Assembly (NCBI GenBank): GCA_009760855.2
Contig: WPIO01000099.1
Coordinates: forward strand, 943,501-985,000
Length of the DNA stretch: 41,500 bases
Direction: 5' to 3'
From: Cristatella mucedo
Lineage: Eukaryota > Bryozoa > Phylactolaemata > Cristatellidae
A program made the position numbers and the translations under genes. Positions within the stretch are counted from its first letter, which is position 1; the number at the start of each line of letters is the position of its first letter. The notes beneath the pieces are model-generated. The model searched no databases. It was not told the origin of the DNA and saw only the letters and a program-made list of their open reading frames with translations. Below are positions 10,300 through 19,099 of the stretch, piece by piece.

Positions 10300-10393
10300 A
10301 ATGTATACTGAGCCCGGGAGCGGGCTCGTCATGAATGGAATTGCACCTAGTCAATCCCTGACTTGACGTTAGGGTGCTATACAAATCTCTTAT
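10300..10393 (+). mobile_element. Decayed SINE/LINE tail with altered hairpin
   Basis: GAGCCCGGGAGCGGGCTC is followed by GCACCTAG...TTAGGGTGCTATACAAAT. The last part aligns with the GCGCC...GGCGCTATACAAAT tail of SINE-1/LINE-A, but both arms have changed together (GCACC/GGTGC). Confidence 0.5.
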
Positions 10394-10411
10394 GTGTATT
10401 GCGTTCAACAT

Positions 10412-10498
10412 TTAATACGATCGACGTAGCGCCCTCAGAGAACCCAGTCTCTTTCTAGAAACTTCACATTTGCTGCAAAGGAAGCACGATCAAATATT
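10412..10498 (-). mobile_element. LINE-A tail fragment
   Basis: GCGCCCTCAGAGAAC, then CTCTTTCTAG and TTTGCTGCAAAGGAAGCACGATC, is the LINE-A 3' end on the minus strand. The inner hairpin arm is damaged. A plus-strand RT fragment follows within 10 bp. Confidence 0.75.
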
Positions 10499-10504
10499 AG
10501 GCTC

Positions 10505-11090
10505 TCCCAATGATAGTTATCCTTGGTCTCTCAGCAGCATTCAACGCAATTGGCTCCTTCCGCACAGGTTCTTCCGGAGCGCCTCACGACACGTCTAGGT
10601 ATTACCAGCTCAACTGGATCAGGTCCTGCTTCAGTGGAAGACGTGAGAGTACAGACGTTAATGGCCGCCGGTCCAACGGAGCGGAACCCTTGAAGTGGGT
10701 GTTTTCTTGGATTTACCTCTTCCGGCGAACTTCTTTTACCGCTTCTATTGTATATTCCGCTGTCACCGATATTATCTCCGAGGATAAATCTGGGCATTCG
10801 TTTATAATCGGATGACACTCGGCTTTGACTGTCCTTCGATCTATACGCCTCGTTTTTCCGAATCCGACCAATAACCCTAGCAGCCTGTATAGACATCGTT
10901 CGCACGTGCACGGCAACGAACTTCCAAAAATGTAATAACGATAAGACCAACCAATAGATAAGCCTAGTGTCAGCCACGAGTTAATAGGTATCGCTCTCAA
11001 GATTGTTTCATCTACTGCCACACCAATTGTACCAACTCTTAATCCAGAGTGACTCCCAGTGACCCCTAGAGACTCGAGTGGACTCATCTC
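10505..11090 (+). mobile_element. Inverted, decayed LINE-A-like RT segment
   Basis: Plus-strand translation gives LGLSAAFNAIG, then RSCFSGRRESTDVNGRRS, and further on VTDIISED. After frameshifts NPSSLYRHRSHVHGNELPK and KPSVSHELIGIALKI follow. These line up in order with LINE-A pol ([36 protein letters not shown] and the region after YADD). The catalytic YADD itself is destroyed. Its orientation is opposite to the LINE-A tail at 10412-10498. Confidence 0.65.
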
Positions 11091-11189
11091 TATTGTTTAT
11101 ACGTGTTTTGGCAAGACTTTGGATTTTCCCTGGGAATGTCATTACACGGTTAAAATTAAGCCGTATAAGTTAGCACCTAATTCCATAGA

Positions 11190-11752
11190 TAATAATATTA
11201 ATAAGAATAATATATTTTAATAGCACCCACAGAGAACTATATCTCTTTCTAGGCAATTTACAGATGCTGTATAGAAACCACTACCAAATGATTGGTGGCA
11301 ACATCTGCAAGCAGCAGGCATAGTGCGAGAAAGTATGGACACACACGAAGAACGAATCATTGATTCCTTCCAAATGCTGTAATAAACAGGTGCGTTTTAA
11401 ACTTCTTTTTAAATTTAGCCATGTCAGGAGACGTTGTAATGCGCGTTGGTTGTGAATTTCAGGGTTTGGGAGCATACGAACTAAAGTAGTGTCTCCAATG
11501 GTTTTAAGGTTCGTACGAGGCACGACCAAACGATTCGATTCATAACAACGGGTTTTACGATTCATCGCCTGCTGGAGGAGTAGTTCTAATAGGTAGGCTG
11601 GAGCCAGAGAATGAAGGGACCTAAAAGTGACAGAACTTAGAAGTCGAAGTGTTGCTTGACTGAACGCTAGTGCAGGTCAGCAAGAAGTGGTGAGATGTGG
11701 CAACTGCGACACCGACGACAGATGAGCCTAGCTGCAGAGTTTCGTATTTAGA
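11190..11752 (-). mobile_element. LINE-A2 copy
   Basis: This is the longest LINE-A2 copy: AT-rich end, damaged hairpin (CACCCACAGAGAAC / CTCTTTCTAGGC), the markers CTACCAAATGATTGGTGGCAAC and GCAAGCAGCAGGC, then pol C-terminus. The minus frame 11281-11565 carries VPRTNLKTIGDT and VRMLPNPEIHN, matching LINE-A IPRTNLKTFGDC and LPKPGTH. It ends near a degraded RLVCR-type region. Confidence 0.7.
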
Positions 11753-11916
11753 TGGTTAGGAACTTCCCTTTAGCCCAAAAATTCTATTAGGAGAGGAAAT
11801 ATCGCCATTAAAAGTAAGACTCAAGCAAAAATGTTTAAAAAGAATATTATCTGCTTAGATAAATGTAACTGCATTGTCTATCTGATTTCCGTTGCATCGA
11901 AAACTAAAGTGCGGAT

Positions 11917-12363
11917 CTAAACCATCTCAAGAACATGGCTTTGAACTTGAAGCTGTGCCACTCTCACAGCAACAGGGTTGATCCACTTCATCGCAATTAT
12001 AGATTTGTCATAGCCCGAAAAAAACAAGAAAAATGGCTGCATTGCAGAAACACGTAGCATGCAAGTGGTATAGAGGCAATTGAACGGCCCTTGAGAAGTA
12101 CAGAGCCCCTGAGAAGCACTGCTTTTCAAGTTCTGAGCTCTTGAAAGACTCCGTTCACAGAAAGTTTGCTTGAGATTCAATCTCTTAAAATTATTTAGGA
12201 GAACACCTAAAGACCTTTGAAGCACCATAGATCTTGAGGTCTCATCATTCAATAGGCGTGTTATCTGATCATTTGGTCTAGCACCAACAATCGAATTGGA
12301 ATGTTTACCTAAAGAGCACAGTAGATTTGAGCAGTGGTTACGGTATGCATAGTAGCACGCCAA
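11917..12363 (-). CDS. Unidentified ORF, doubtful
   Basis: This 148-codon frame is the longest in the window that is neither LINE nor simple repeat. It starts MACYYAYRNHCSN and ends VQSHVLEMV. I see no signal peptide, membrane segment or known motif. Composition is ordinary, the flanks are repeats, and there is no clear promoter or poly(A) signal. A frame of this length can occur by chance in 41.5 kb. It could be an exon or an unrecognised repeat remnant. Confidence 0.12.
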   Translation of the reverse strand: MACYYAYRNHCSNLLCSLGKHSNSIVGARPNDQITRLLNDETSRSMVLQRSLGVLLNNFKRLNLKQTFCERSLSRAQNLKSSASQGLCTSQGPFNCLYTTCMLRVSAMQPFFLFFSGYDKSIIAMKWINPVAVRVAQLQVQSHVLEMV

Positions 12364-12539
12364 GCTTTAAACCGGGCATTAATTGCCGAGCAGATCGCGA
12401 TATTAATTGCAAACAATATTTAGAAGAAAAAATGTGCTGATGATCTCCAGAAGGTTTTGCTAAGCATCATGGAGATAGGCAGCGAAAAACTCGACACAGG
12501 TCGAATTGAAAATTCTTCTGAGAATGAGAGAGAAGGATG

Positions 12540-12540
<1 letters not shown>

Positions 12541-12636
<96 letters not shown>

Positions 12637-12662
12637 GAGAGAGAGAGAAAGAGAGAGAGAGA
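12541..12662. repeat. (GA)n microsatellite
   Basis: About 120 bp of GA with one GATGAGA and one GAAAGA interruption. The minus-strand Ser-Leu frame across it is an artefact. Confidence 0.95.
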
Positions 12663-12663
12663 T

Positions 12664-13606
12664 GTAGCTAAAATTGGCTACGGCAGCAGTCTCGGTGAGT
12701 GCGGCGCGAAATACCTTTCCCGCCGCACGGTCGCCACGAAGGTCGCCAGTGAGACTGCGAACGCTACGCTGCCCCTCTACGGACCGCCGCCATATTACGA
12801 GCACCGTACGAGGATCGCGGCGCCCGCCTCGGCGTCGCTGATAAGGAGACAATCCAGCTAATGGGTGTAAGAGCCAGCGATAGCAGCAGGGCGTAGGGAA
12901 CAAAGTGCGGGTCACTCGGTGCCGGGCTCAGTGGAGTGAGTGACACATTCGACAGGAGTGTTGCGGTGGCCGAGCGTTTGTGAATGTCTCGACACGGTAG
13001 AGCCAGGACCGTCGGATGATCTTCGTCCTTGGTCGGGCGGGAGTAAGCTGGCGTGGAGAAAGCGTTCTGGCCCTTTAATTATCCATAGTTAGCACTTTAG
13101 CACTCGACTCAGTAGCTGCAAAGCGCGACCAAATCGATCTCGCACTCGAAAGCAAGCATTCGAGATTACACTCGAGTGTCCAACTCTTGAGACTGAGAGA
13201 GTAAACTTTGTAGACGAAGTGCGAATGCACACACCCATGACTATTATTATGACACGATTAATTTTGGCGTGTGCAGAGTCACCACAAGCGAAAGAAGCGA
13301 GCGACGCTCTTCGATTCTTGCCTGCGCAGCGAGGAGCCGGAAATTTAGCTCGACCCCGGAAGCTCGGAGCACGAGCGCGCGCGCGCGCTGAGCGAGCTCT
13401 CTATCTATCTCTCGCTGAGCGGATACTGAAATCGAAATGGCACTCCAGCGCGCCTGCTTAATAAGCCAGGAGCCAGCTCAATGCTTCTCTTTGTCATCTG
13501 TGCGCTTAATGAGTTCGCTGTCAACGTCACTACCGCCGCCATTTAAAGCTTTAAGGTTAGCTGATGTAACTGCCTCATTTATATGGCGGAAGAGGATCCT
13601 TCGCGG
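12664..13606. promoter_or_regulatory. CpG-rich, promoter-like stretch
   Basis: A repeat-free, moderately CpG-rich stretch lies between a GA array and a LINE cluster. GCCGCCAT occurs twice, as CCGCCATATT (about 12787) and CCGCCATTT (about 13538), and TATGGCGGAA lies at about 13583; these resemble YY1-type sites. There is also a GCGCGCGCGC run at 13377-13386. Open frames here (12764-12946, 13219-13461, 13437-13646) show no known motif. A promoter or 5' exon is possible but unproven. Confidence 0.3.
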
Positions 13607-13674
13607 CTACCATGTTATTCTTGTTTATTGGGCATCCTACAGCTAAACATTCGATCGCGGTTCTTTGCTGCAAT
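13607..13674 (+). mobile_element. LINE-A tail, left half (split by LINE-B)
   Basis: CCATGTTATTCTTGTTTATT, then ACATTCGATCGCGGTTCTTTG, matches the LINE-A 3' UTR immediately before its hairpin (reverse complement of 20600-20690). The hairpin half resumes at 15956, after LINE-B. Confidence 0.65.
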
Positions 13675-13746
13675 TGTAATGTAATGTAATCTAATGTAAT
13701 GTATCTCCGTCAGTAACTCCACAAAGTCATAAAGACCATGTGGGCG

Positions 13747-14133
13747 TTACGCAGGAGAGTTTTGTATAGCGCACTCACAGCCTAAGCGGCTTTCGGTACG
13801 CATTCGGTACCCAACAGACTTCGTCTCACGCAACAAAGAGAAAGTGGGAAGCATAGCAGAGTCAGCAGAGCAGTTGAGGTAGTGAGTAGCATAGAAGTAG
13901 CAGTTCAGGACCGCTGAAAAAGATGTGCCATAGTCGGCAGTTGGGGAGTAGATGTCGTTGCGTAAGAATTGTGGAAGCGAGTTCCACAGTCTAGGACCTG
14001 CAGAGCTAAAGCTTCTGTCGCCAACTGTCTTTAAGCGGAGGAATGGGACAGCTAATTTATTGTCCACACAGGACCTGAGGGCGCGAACAGGCTGAAACTG
14101 ATGTAGCAGTTCAGCTAGGTATGAAGGAGCCAA
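13747..14133 (-). pseudogene. LINE-B pol C-terminal frame
   Basis: This is the continuation of the LINE-B polyprotein in the shifted frame, beginning APSYLAELLHQFQPVRALRS, then VPFLRLKTVGDRSFSSAGP and RLWNSLPQFLRN. This C-terminal domain is standard for L2/CR1 pol. It overlaps the RT frame by 23 bp. Very similar, equally open copies lie at 9556-10074 and 17432-17686. Confidence 0.85.
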
Positions 14134-15811
14134 GCTGTGGTGGTAGCTTGTGGGTCAGCGTAAGAACTTTGCTCCGTATCCTTTGTTCAACCGGCAACCA
14201 TCCTAGCTCTTCCAGCAAAGGTGACACGTGCTCAAACCGCTGGGACTTGAAGACCAGCCTTGCAGCCATATTCATAGTCCGCTGTAGTGGCATAATAGAT
14301 TTCTTTGGTAGCCCAGCCAAAAGGGAATTACAATAATCAAGCCGAGACAGAACTAAAGAGCTAGTTAAATTTTTTACAAGCCACTGTGGGAGACAGCTTC
14401 TAATCTTGGATAGGGATCGGATGTGATGGCTAGCTGTAGAGGCAGTCTTCTGAATGAAGCTTTTGAAATTGAGGCAGCTGTCGAACACGACACCTAGATT
14501 ACGAGCACGTGGTGAAGGTCGCACAATAGCATCACCTATTAGAACAGCAAAGCCTTTTAATCCAGCCACACGCTTAGGGTGTCCTATGAGAAGCAGTTCG
14601 GTTTTATCGTCATTTAATTTCAGGAAGTTTTCCGACATCCAGGATCGAATATCGGCAAGGCAAGCATTCAGTTTCTCAGTTGCTGCAGCAGATTCCGACG
14701 GTTTAAATGATAAATACAACTGAGTATCGTCAGCATAGAAGTGATATCCTATTCCATGGGCCTTAATCACTTTTCCCAGAGGTTGCGTATAAATGGAGAA
14801 CAGCAAGGGACCAAGTACAGACCTTTGAGGGACTCCACAGGTGACCCTTCTCATGTCTGAGACCTGACCCCCACACGACACGGATTGAACACGATCAGAC
14901 AAGTATGATTTAAACCACGTCAGTGTCTCGTCTGCCAGACCGATCGTTGTTCTCAGTCGTTCAAGCAGAACTTCGTGATCAATGGTGTCGAAGGCAGCAG
15001 ACAGATCTAGTAGAGCTAAGGCAGTGACATTCCCGTCGTCGTTGCCACGTAGAATGTCATTTTTAACACGGAGGAGAGCAGTTTCGGTAGAGTGCTGCCT
15101 CTTGAAACCTGATTGAAATGTTTCTGACATTCCATTATTTTTAATATGTTCAACTAGCTGCTTAGCAACAATTTTTTCAAGAATCTTTGATAAGAACGGA
15201 AGAAGGGAAACTGGACGATAGTTTGCTAGGACCTCTGTGTCTAATCCAGGCTTTTTAAGAATAGGTCTAACGATTGCCGATTTGAAGGACTTGGGGACGA
15301 TCCCTTTTCCCAAAGAAGCATTAAAAATCTTGGTTATGGCAGGGCTAAGTTGGTCTGCAAGTGAAGACCACAGAGATGAAGGTATAGGGTCTTCAGGAGC
15401 CGAGCTCTTTTTGCTAGACCTTATTAAGGCAGCCACATCACAGGCAAAAACATCAGAGAATCTTTTAAGAAAGGTCACAGGTTGAGGAACGGCGATTGCT
15501 TTGGTCGGAGGGGGCTTAATGGAGGCACGAATGTGCACAATTTTTTCAGTAAAGAAGGCTGAAAACTTTTCGGCTGAGCCCTTAATATCTGGGGAGTCAG
15601 ACCTGACAGCATTGGCCAGTAAATGGTTTACTGTCTTATAAATCTGTTTAGTGTCCGACTGGCAGGAATTCAGTTTTCTAATGAAAAAAGAAGCCCTGGC
15701 TTTTTTAAGCTTTCGTGTGTAAACTCGAAGGAAGTCTTTAAAATTGACTAGGTCTGCCTCAGACCCCGAGTTCTTGAAACGACGTTCCAGCCTGCGCTTA
15801 ACACGGCGCAT
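14111..15811 (-). pseudogene. LINE-B reverse transcriptase ORF (broken)
   Basis: A 566-codon frame encodes most of an L2/CR1-type RT, the enzyme that copies element RNA at the nicked target. Visible in order: a basic linker (RRVKRRLERRF, about residues 2-12); VRPILKKP and NYRPVSLLPFLSKILEK (about 180-215); the palm motif LLDLSAAFDTIDHE with a catalytic Asp (about 267-280); GVPQRSVLGPLLF (about 325), where R replaces the usual [13 protein letters not shown] with the catalytic Asp pair (about 357); then the thumb and LSRLDYCNSLLAGLP and LGWLPVEQRI near the end. The first Met is not the true start, because homology continues upstream past a TAA at 15833-15835. The frame ends LGSFIPS-stop, while the expected APSYLAEL continuation is in another frame. 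Not functional. Confidence 0.9.
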
Positions 15812-15955
15812 CTTAAGGAGTTTTTTTGTAAATTAAAAGCAATCTCGACGACTTTGAACACGGATAGAGCGAACGGGAGCATGCTTGTCAAGAGCACTCC
15901 TGAGTGTCATGGTCATCGCATCTGTGAGGGTATCGAGGCTGCCGGTCGAGTCTGA

Positions 15956-16042
15956 ATGCAGAAAGCGCCTAGAAGGAGATTTGAGTTCTCTGAGGGCAAT
16001 GTATCTGTATCAAATGTATCTGTATCAAATGTATTATTATCA
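15956..16042 (+). mobile_element. LINE-A tail, right half
   Basis: TGCAGAAAGCGCCTAGAAGG, then GAGTTCTCTGAGGGC, is the LINE-A hairpin in plus orientation. It is followed by a 15-bp tandem duplication (16001-16015 and 16016-16030) and ATTATTATC. It is the continuation of 13607-13674. Confidence 0.75.
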
Positions 16043-16160
16043 TTATTATCACCACCGCAATCAGTGGGCAGTAAACAATCTTCCACTGCAGGACTCGAAC
16101 CCACGACCTGGGTCGTGAACAGCGAGCACCTTACCCCTGGGGGGGGGGCTAAGACACGGG
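16043..16160 (-). mobile_element. SINE-2, head portion
   Basis: On the minus strand: the ACCACCGC..GGGCAGTAAACAATC core, the B box as GGACTCGAACCC, a shortened palindrome CACGACCTGGGTCGTG and the A-box side GAGCACCTTACCCC. The tail beyond the hairpin is missing. An 11-G run interrupts the A-box region. Confidence 0.65.
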
Positions 16161-16374
16161 GGCGCCGTCCATGTCGTCGGGCGGTTTGTTGTCTGTACTG
16201 CATATACCCGCATGTATGTATGTATGTATGCGTAAATTATTATTATTTTAGGTTAATACGTATTTACATATGCATACACACATTTACAAGGGTCAATGGT
16301 TTGTTAAAATATTTATAGCGTAAATTTGTATGTACATGTGTATTTATTTATATAGGCTTTCATACATTCAGTCA

Positions 16375-16456
16375 GCTGCGATGGCCGAGTGGTTAATGCG
16401 TTGGACTTGAAATCCAATGGGAAATTCCCGCGCAGGTTCGAATCCTATTTTGGTGA
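16375..16456 (+). tRNA. tRNA-Ser(UGA)-like sequence, probably a pseudogene
   Basis: GCTGCGATGGCCGAGTGG matches the 5' half and A box of a eukaryotic class II serine tRNA. The anticodon stem TTGGA / TCCAA encloses CTTGAAA (anticodon TGA), followed by a short variable arm and the B box GGTTCGAATCC. The T stem is only partly paired (GCAGG/CCTAT), and the 3' acceptor strand (TTTGGTG) does not pair with GCTGCGA. It could be a decayed gene or the head of a tRNA-Ser-derived SINE. SINE-2 sequence follows within about 10 bp. Confidence 0.5.
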
Positions 16457-16461
16457 ATATG

Positions 16462-16592
16462 GGCACACTGGGTAAAGCGGTTGCTTTCATGGCTCGTTGG
16501 TTCGGATCCGGCATTTATTGCCGCTGCAAGCGGTGGTGATAGCTCAATGTGTGGCTGTACAAAAGAGGCTGTAAAATCAGCTTGTGTTTATA
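16462..16592 (+). mobile_element. SINE-2, diverged
   Basis: GCACACTGGGTAAAGCGG, then TTGGTTCGGATCC (B box), ATTTATTGCCGCTGCAAGCGG and AAAAGAGGCTGTAAAATCAGC give the SINE-2 order. The central palindrome is largely lost. It passes into an (AT)n run. Confidence 0.7.
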
Positions 16593-16680
16593 TATATATA
16601 TTATTAATATAAGAATTATATATAATATATAGTATATAATAAGATAATATATATATATGTGTGTGTGTGTGTGTGTACAC
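16593..16680. repeat. (AT)n and (GT)n microsatellite
   Basis: TATATA-rich DNA with ATTATAT variants passes into an (GT)9 run ending in GTACACAC. Confidence 0.9.
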
Positions 16681-16689
16681 ACTCGTGGC

Positions 16690-17270
16690 TATCTTTGGAC
16701 TTGCAGCGAGCTGGACTTCCGATGAGCGTGAGCTGCGTCTTCATGCGTCTCCGACACCACCACCGGCTCGGAAAACGTGCGGTCCCTGTTCCGGAACCGG
16801 AAGATCCGGGCAGCACGCTCGACACCGGCAGGAACAGGACACCACCGGCTAATGTTAACTAACTCGTTAAAAACTTTTTCCTCGATACTTAATATATGTA
16901 TATAGATGTAAAATGTGCGTGCTTGTTTACTAGCCTAAAACCTCGTGAAAACACGGCAAGCTCTAACAATATTTGCTTTCTCATGGTGCGAGCTGTCTCA
17001 TGTTTGGCGAGGGCGAGCCAGTGAAATAGAAGTGACTCTCGGTTGGGGGACGTACATACTAACGTATATTAACGATTATATTGTTCGATATTCATTGAAA
17101 CTGCGATGGCTTTCAAACGGCCAAGTCATGGCTGTAGCAAGAGTTAATTAGCAATTCCTGACTTATAAACATTAGAAGCCGGGTGCATTCTAATCTGTCC
17201 TAAATCTGAAAAATCGGATGCGGTCATTACTCGGTTTCTGCAAAGTCTCCTTTCTGGCCTTGATGTGGGG
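16690..17270. other. Unassigned stretch
   Basis: No repeat family or recognisable protein. Short frames (16659-16862, 16945-17151 plus) have no known motif. Confidence 0.35.
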
Positions 17271-17282
17271 AGTGTGGAGTCA

Positions 17283-17757
17283 TGTAGACCATGTGGGTGT
17301 TACGCAGTAGAGTTCTGTATAACGCACTCACAGCCTAAGCGGCTTTCGGTACGCATTCGGTAGCCAACAGACTTCGTCTCACGCAACAAAAAGAAAGTGG
17401 GAAGCACAGCAGAGACATGAGAGCTGATGAGTTAATGAGTAGCATGGAAGTAGCAGCTCAGGACCGCTGAAAAGGATGAGCCATAGTTGGCAGTAGGAGA
17501 GTAGTTGTCGTTGCGTAAGAATGGTGTAAGCGAGTTCCACAGTCTAGGACCTGCAGAGCTAAAGCTTCTGTCGCCAACGGTCTTTAAGCGGAGGAATGGA
17601 ACACCTAATTTATTGTCCATACAGGACCTGATGGCACGAACAGGCTGAAACTGATGCAGCAGTTCAGCTAGGTACGAAGGAGCCAAGCCGTGGGCGGGCC
17701 TTGTGGGTCAGTGTAAGAACTTTGCTCTGCATCCGTTGCTCAACCGGTATTCATCCG
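17283..17757 (-). mobile_element. LINE-B 3' part
   Basis: Tail plus pol C-terminus (frame 17432-17686: APSYLAELLHQFQP, VPFLRLKTVGDRSF, RLWNSLTPFLRN). The terminal (ACATT)n is missing. The upstream end falls in a 130-bp tandem duplication. It has the same frame offset before APSYLAEL as the other two copies. Confidence 0.85.
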
Positions 17758-17953
17758 GTATCTAACCATAACTAGGTTGCTCAACCGGTATTCACAGCTA
17801 GGTACGAAGGAGCCAAGCCGTGGGCGGGCCTTGTGGGTCAGTGTAAGAACTTTGCTCTGCATCCGTTGCTCAACCGGTATTCATCCGGTATCTAACCATA
17901 ACTAGGTTGCTCAACCGGTATTCACAGCTAGGTACGAAGGAGCCAAGCCGTGG
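17665..17953. repeat. 130-bp tandem duplication, 2.2 copies
   Basis: Units 17665-17794 and 17795-17924 appear identical. A third copy stops after 29 bp (17925-17953). The unit combines LINE-B pol sequence with about 45 bp of flanking sequence. Within each unit GTTGCTCAACCGGTATTCA occurs twice, about 37 bp apart. Confidence 0.9.
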
Positions 17954-18093
17954 CCTTGGCATTCAGAAGGTAATCCCGAGATAGAGCAGTTTCTGCGGAA
18001 TGGCTGTCTCAAAATCCCGCTTGGAACTTGCTGAGCTACATCCGACCGGAACCGACGACGTCGTTTAGCTGCTGGACCGCCATTCTCATCCAA
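17911..18093 (-). CDS. Short ORF with NLS-like stretch, doubtful
   Basis: A 60-codon frame starts MDENGGPAAKRRRRFRSD, giving an acidic-then-basic N-terminus like a nuclear localisation signal. Its last residues come from the tandem LINE-B unit, so any real exon would end near 17955. I see no splice site that fixes an exon, and no family resemblance. It may be chance. Confidence 0.12.
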   Translation of the reverse strand: MDENGGPAAKRRRRFRSDVAQQVPSGILRQPFRRNCSISGLPSECQGHGLAPSYLAVNTG

Positions 18094-18990
18094 GTGTCTT
18101 GGCTAAGAATTGTGTTAAAAACGGGTCCCAAAAGTTGTGTCAAAAAGCGGCACCCTTCCACGTCCGTACAGAACTAGGCCGTAAACTCAGCGCTCATAAG
18201 CGTGCTAGTCTCGGCCGATGCGCGCGTCGATCAGCGGCCTGACGCCCTGAACCTCGGCAACGGCCTGCGACTTGCAGATGCTGCACCAATGCACGCAGCT
18301 ACGGCCCACTGTAGCCGAACAACTTAGCAACGAAGAGCGCTCGCACCTTAGCTACTATAGCAACTCCGTATCCATAGTGCAGAGGAGTCTATTTGACAGC
18401 AACTAAGGGTTTCGGGAGTTCAACAGCGGCCGCGACGCCCAGCAACTCTCGTGCGGCTCATAGCCTAGAGCTCAGATCGGCTTCAATGTCAAGGCCAACT
18501 CCTGACTGCAAATTGCACCTGAAACACCTGACTGCTTTGGCTTTGATCTTGCCTTGGCGATAATTTATCCCTTAACCGGTTCCTGGCCATGATAATTCAG
18601 TAAACCCGAACGATGAATAGAGGTCACCATCCGGCTGATTTTACTCATCGCCGATTCAATGACAGGGGCAATACCGGACTTGAGTTACTCTTAGATTGGA
18701 TAAATTGTTAAGTCGCTTCAATTCTCACGATCTAGGCTAAGCTTTCCAACTAGCGGCCCGACAACCGCTGGTTTTAAAGTGAAAGGGACTGCAGTGGTAA
18801 CCAATCTTACATTTACAACACTGTTAATGGTGGGCGGGAATGCGATCGACTCAATAAGCAGAACTGAATAGCAGACAGGGTCATGAGGCCGAGCGGTCTT
18901 TGCCGACCTTGCGCTCCGCTAGCGTACGTAGATACCAGCGAGTATTGGTCCCAATTTTTTAGCTTGCCAACCACACTTCAAGGCGCAGCG
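18094..18990. other. Unassigned stretch
   Basis: About 0.9 kb with CpG-containing but unremarkable sequence, no long frame and no repeat family seen. Confidence 0.35.
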
Positions 18991-19020
18991 CTAGGAGCCT
19001 GTTGAATCAGCTAATCTTTA
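18991..19020 (+). mobile_element. SINE-2 3' end scrap
   Basis: AGCCTGTTGAATCAGCTAAT matches the SINE-2 terminus (compare 2354-2378 and 20080-20098). Nothing upstream matches, so this is an extreme 5' truncation or a solitary remnant. Confidence 0.5.
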
Positions 19021-19099
19021 CCTTTAACTTTTTAAGCTGTATTTAGTGCTAGATTCAATGCCCTAGCCGCCAAAAGCATTCATTCCAATATCTAGGCAC

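Larger units (their letters stand above)
13675..15955 (-). mobile_element. LINE-B, longest copy
   Basis: This 2.3-kb element on the minus strand is the best LINE-B copy. At the left is an (ACATT)n-type end (13675-13703), then a tail with CAGCCTAAGCGGC. The pol C-terminus is at 13747-14133 and the RT frame at 14111-15811. In-frame homology continues upstream of the RT ORF to about 15955, including LDKHAPVRSIRV, across a stop codon at 15833-15835. The endonuclease domain and any ORF1 are missing, so the copy is 5'-truncated. It is inserted in a plus-strand LINE-A tail. Confidence 0.9.

Noticed and set aside
13675-15955. LINE-B as an active element
   Set aside because: Stop codon at 15833-15835, frame offset near 14120, GVPQG changed to GVPQR, and no endonuclease domain.
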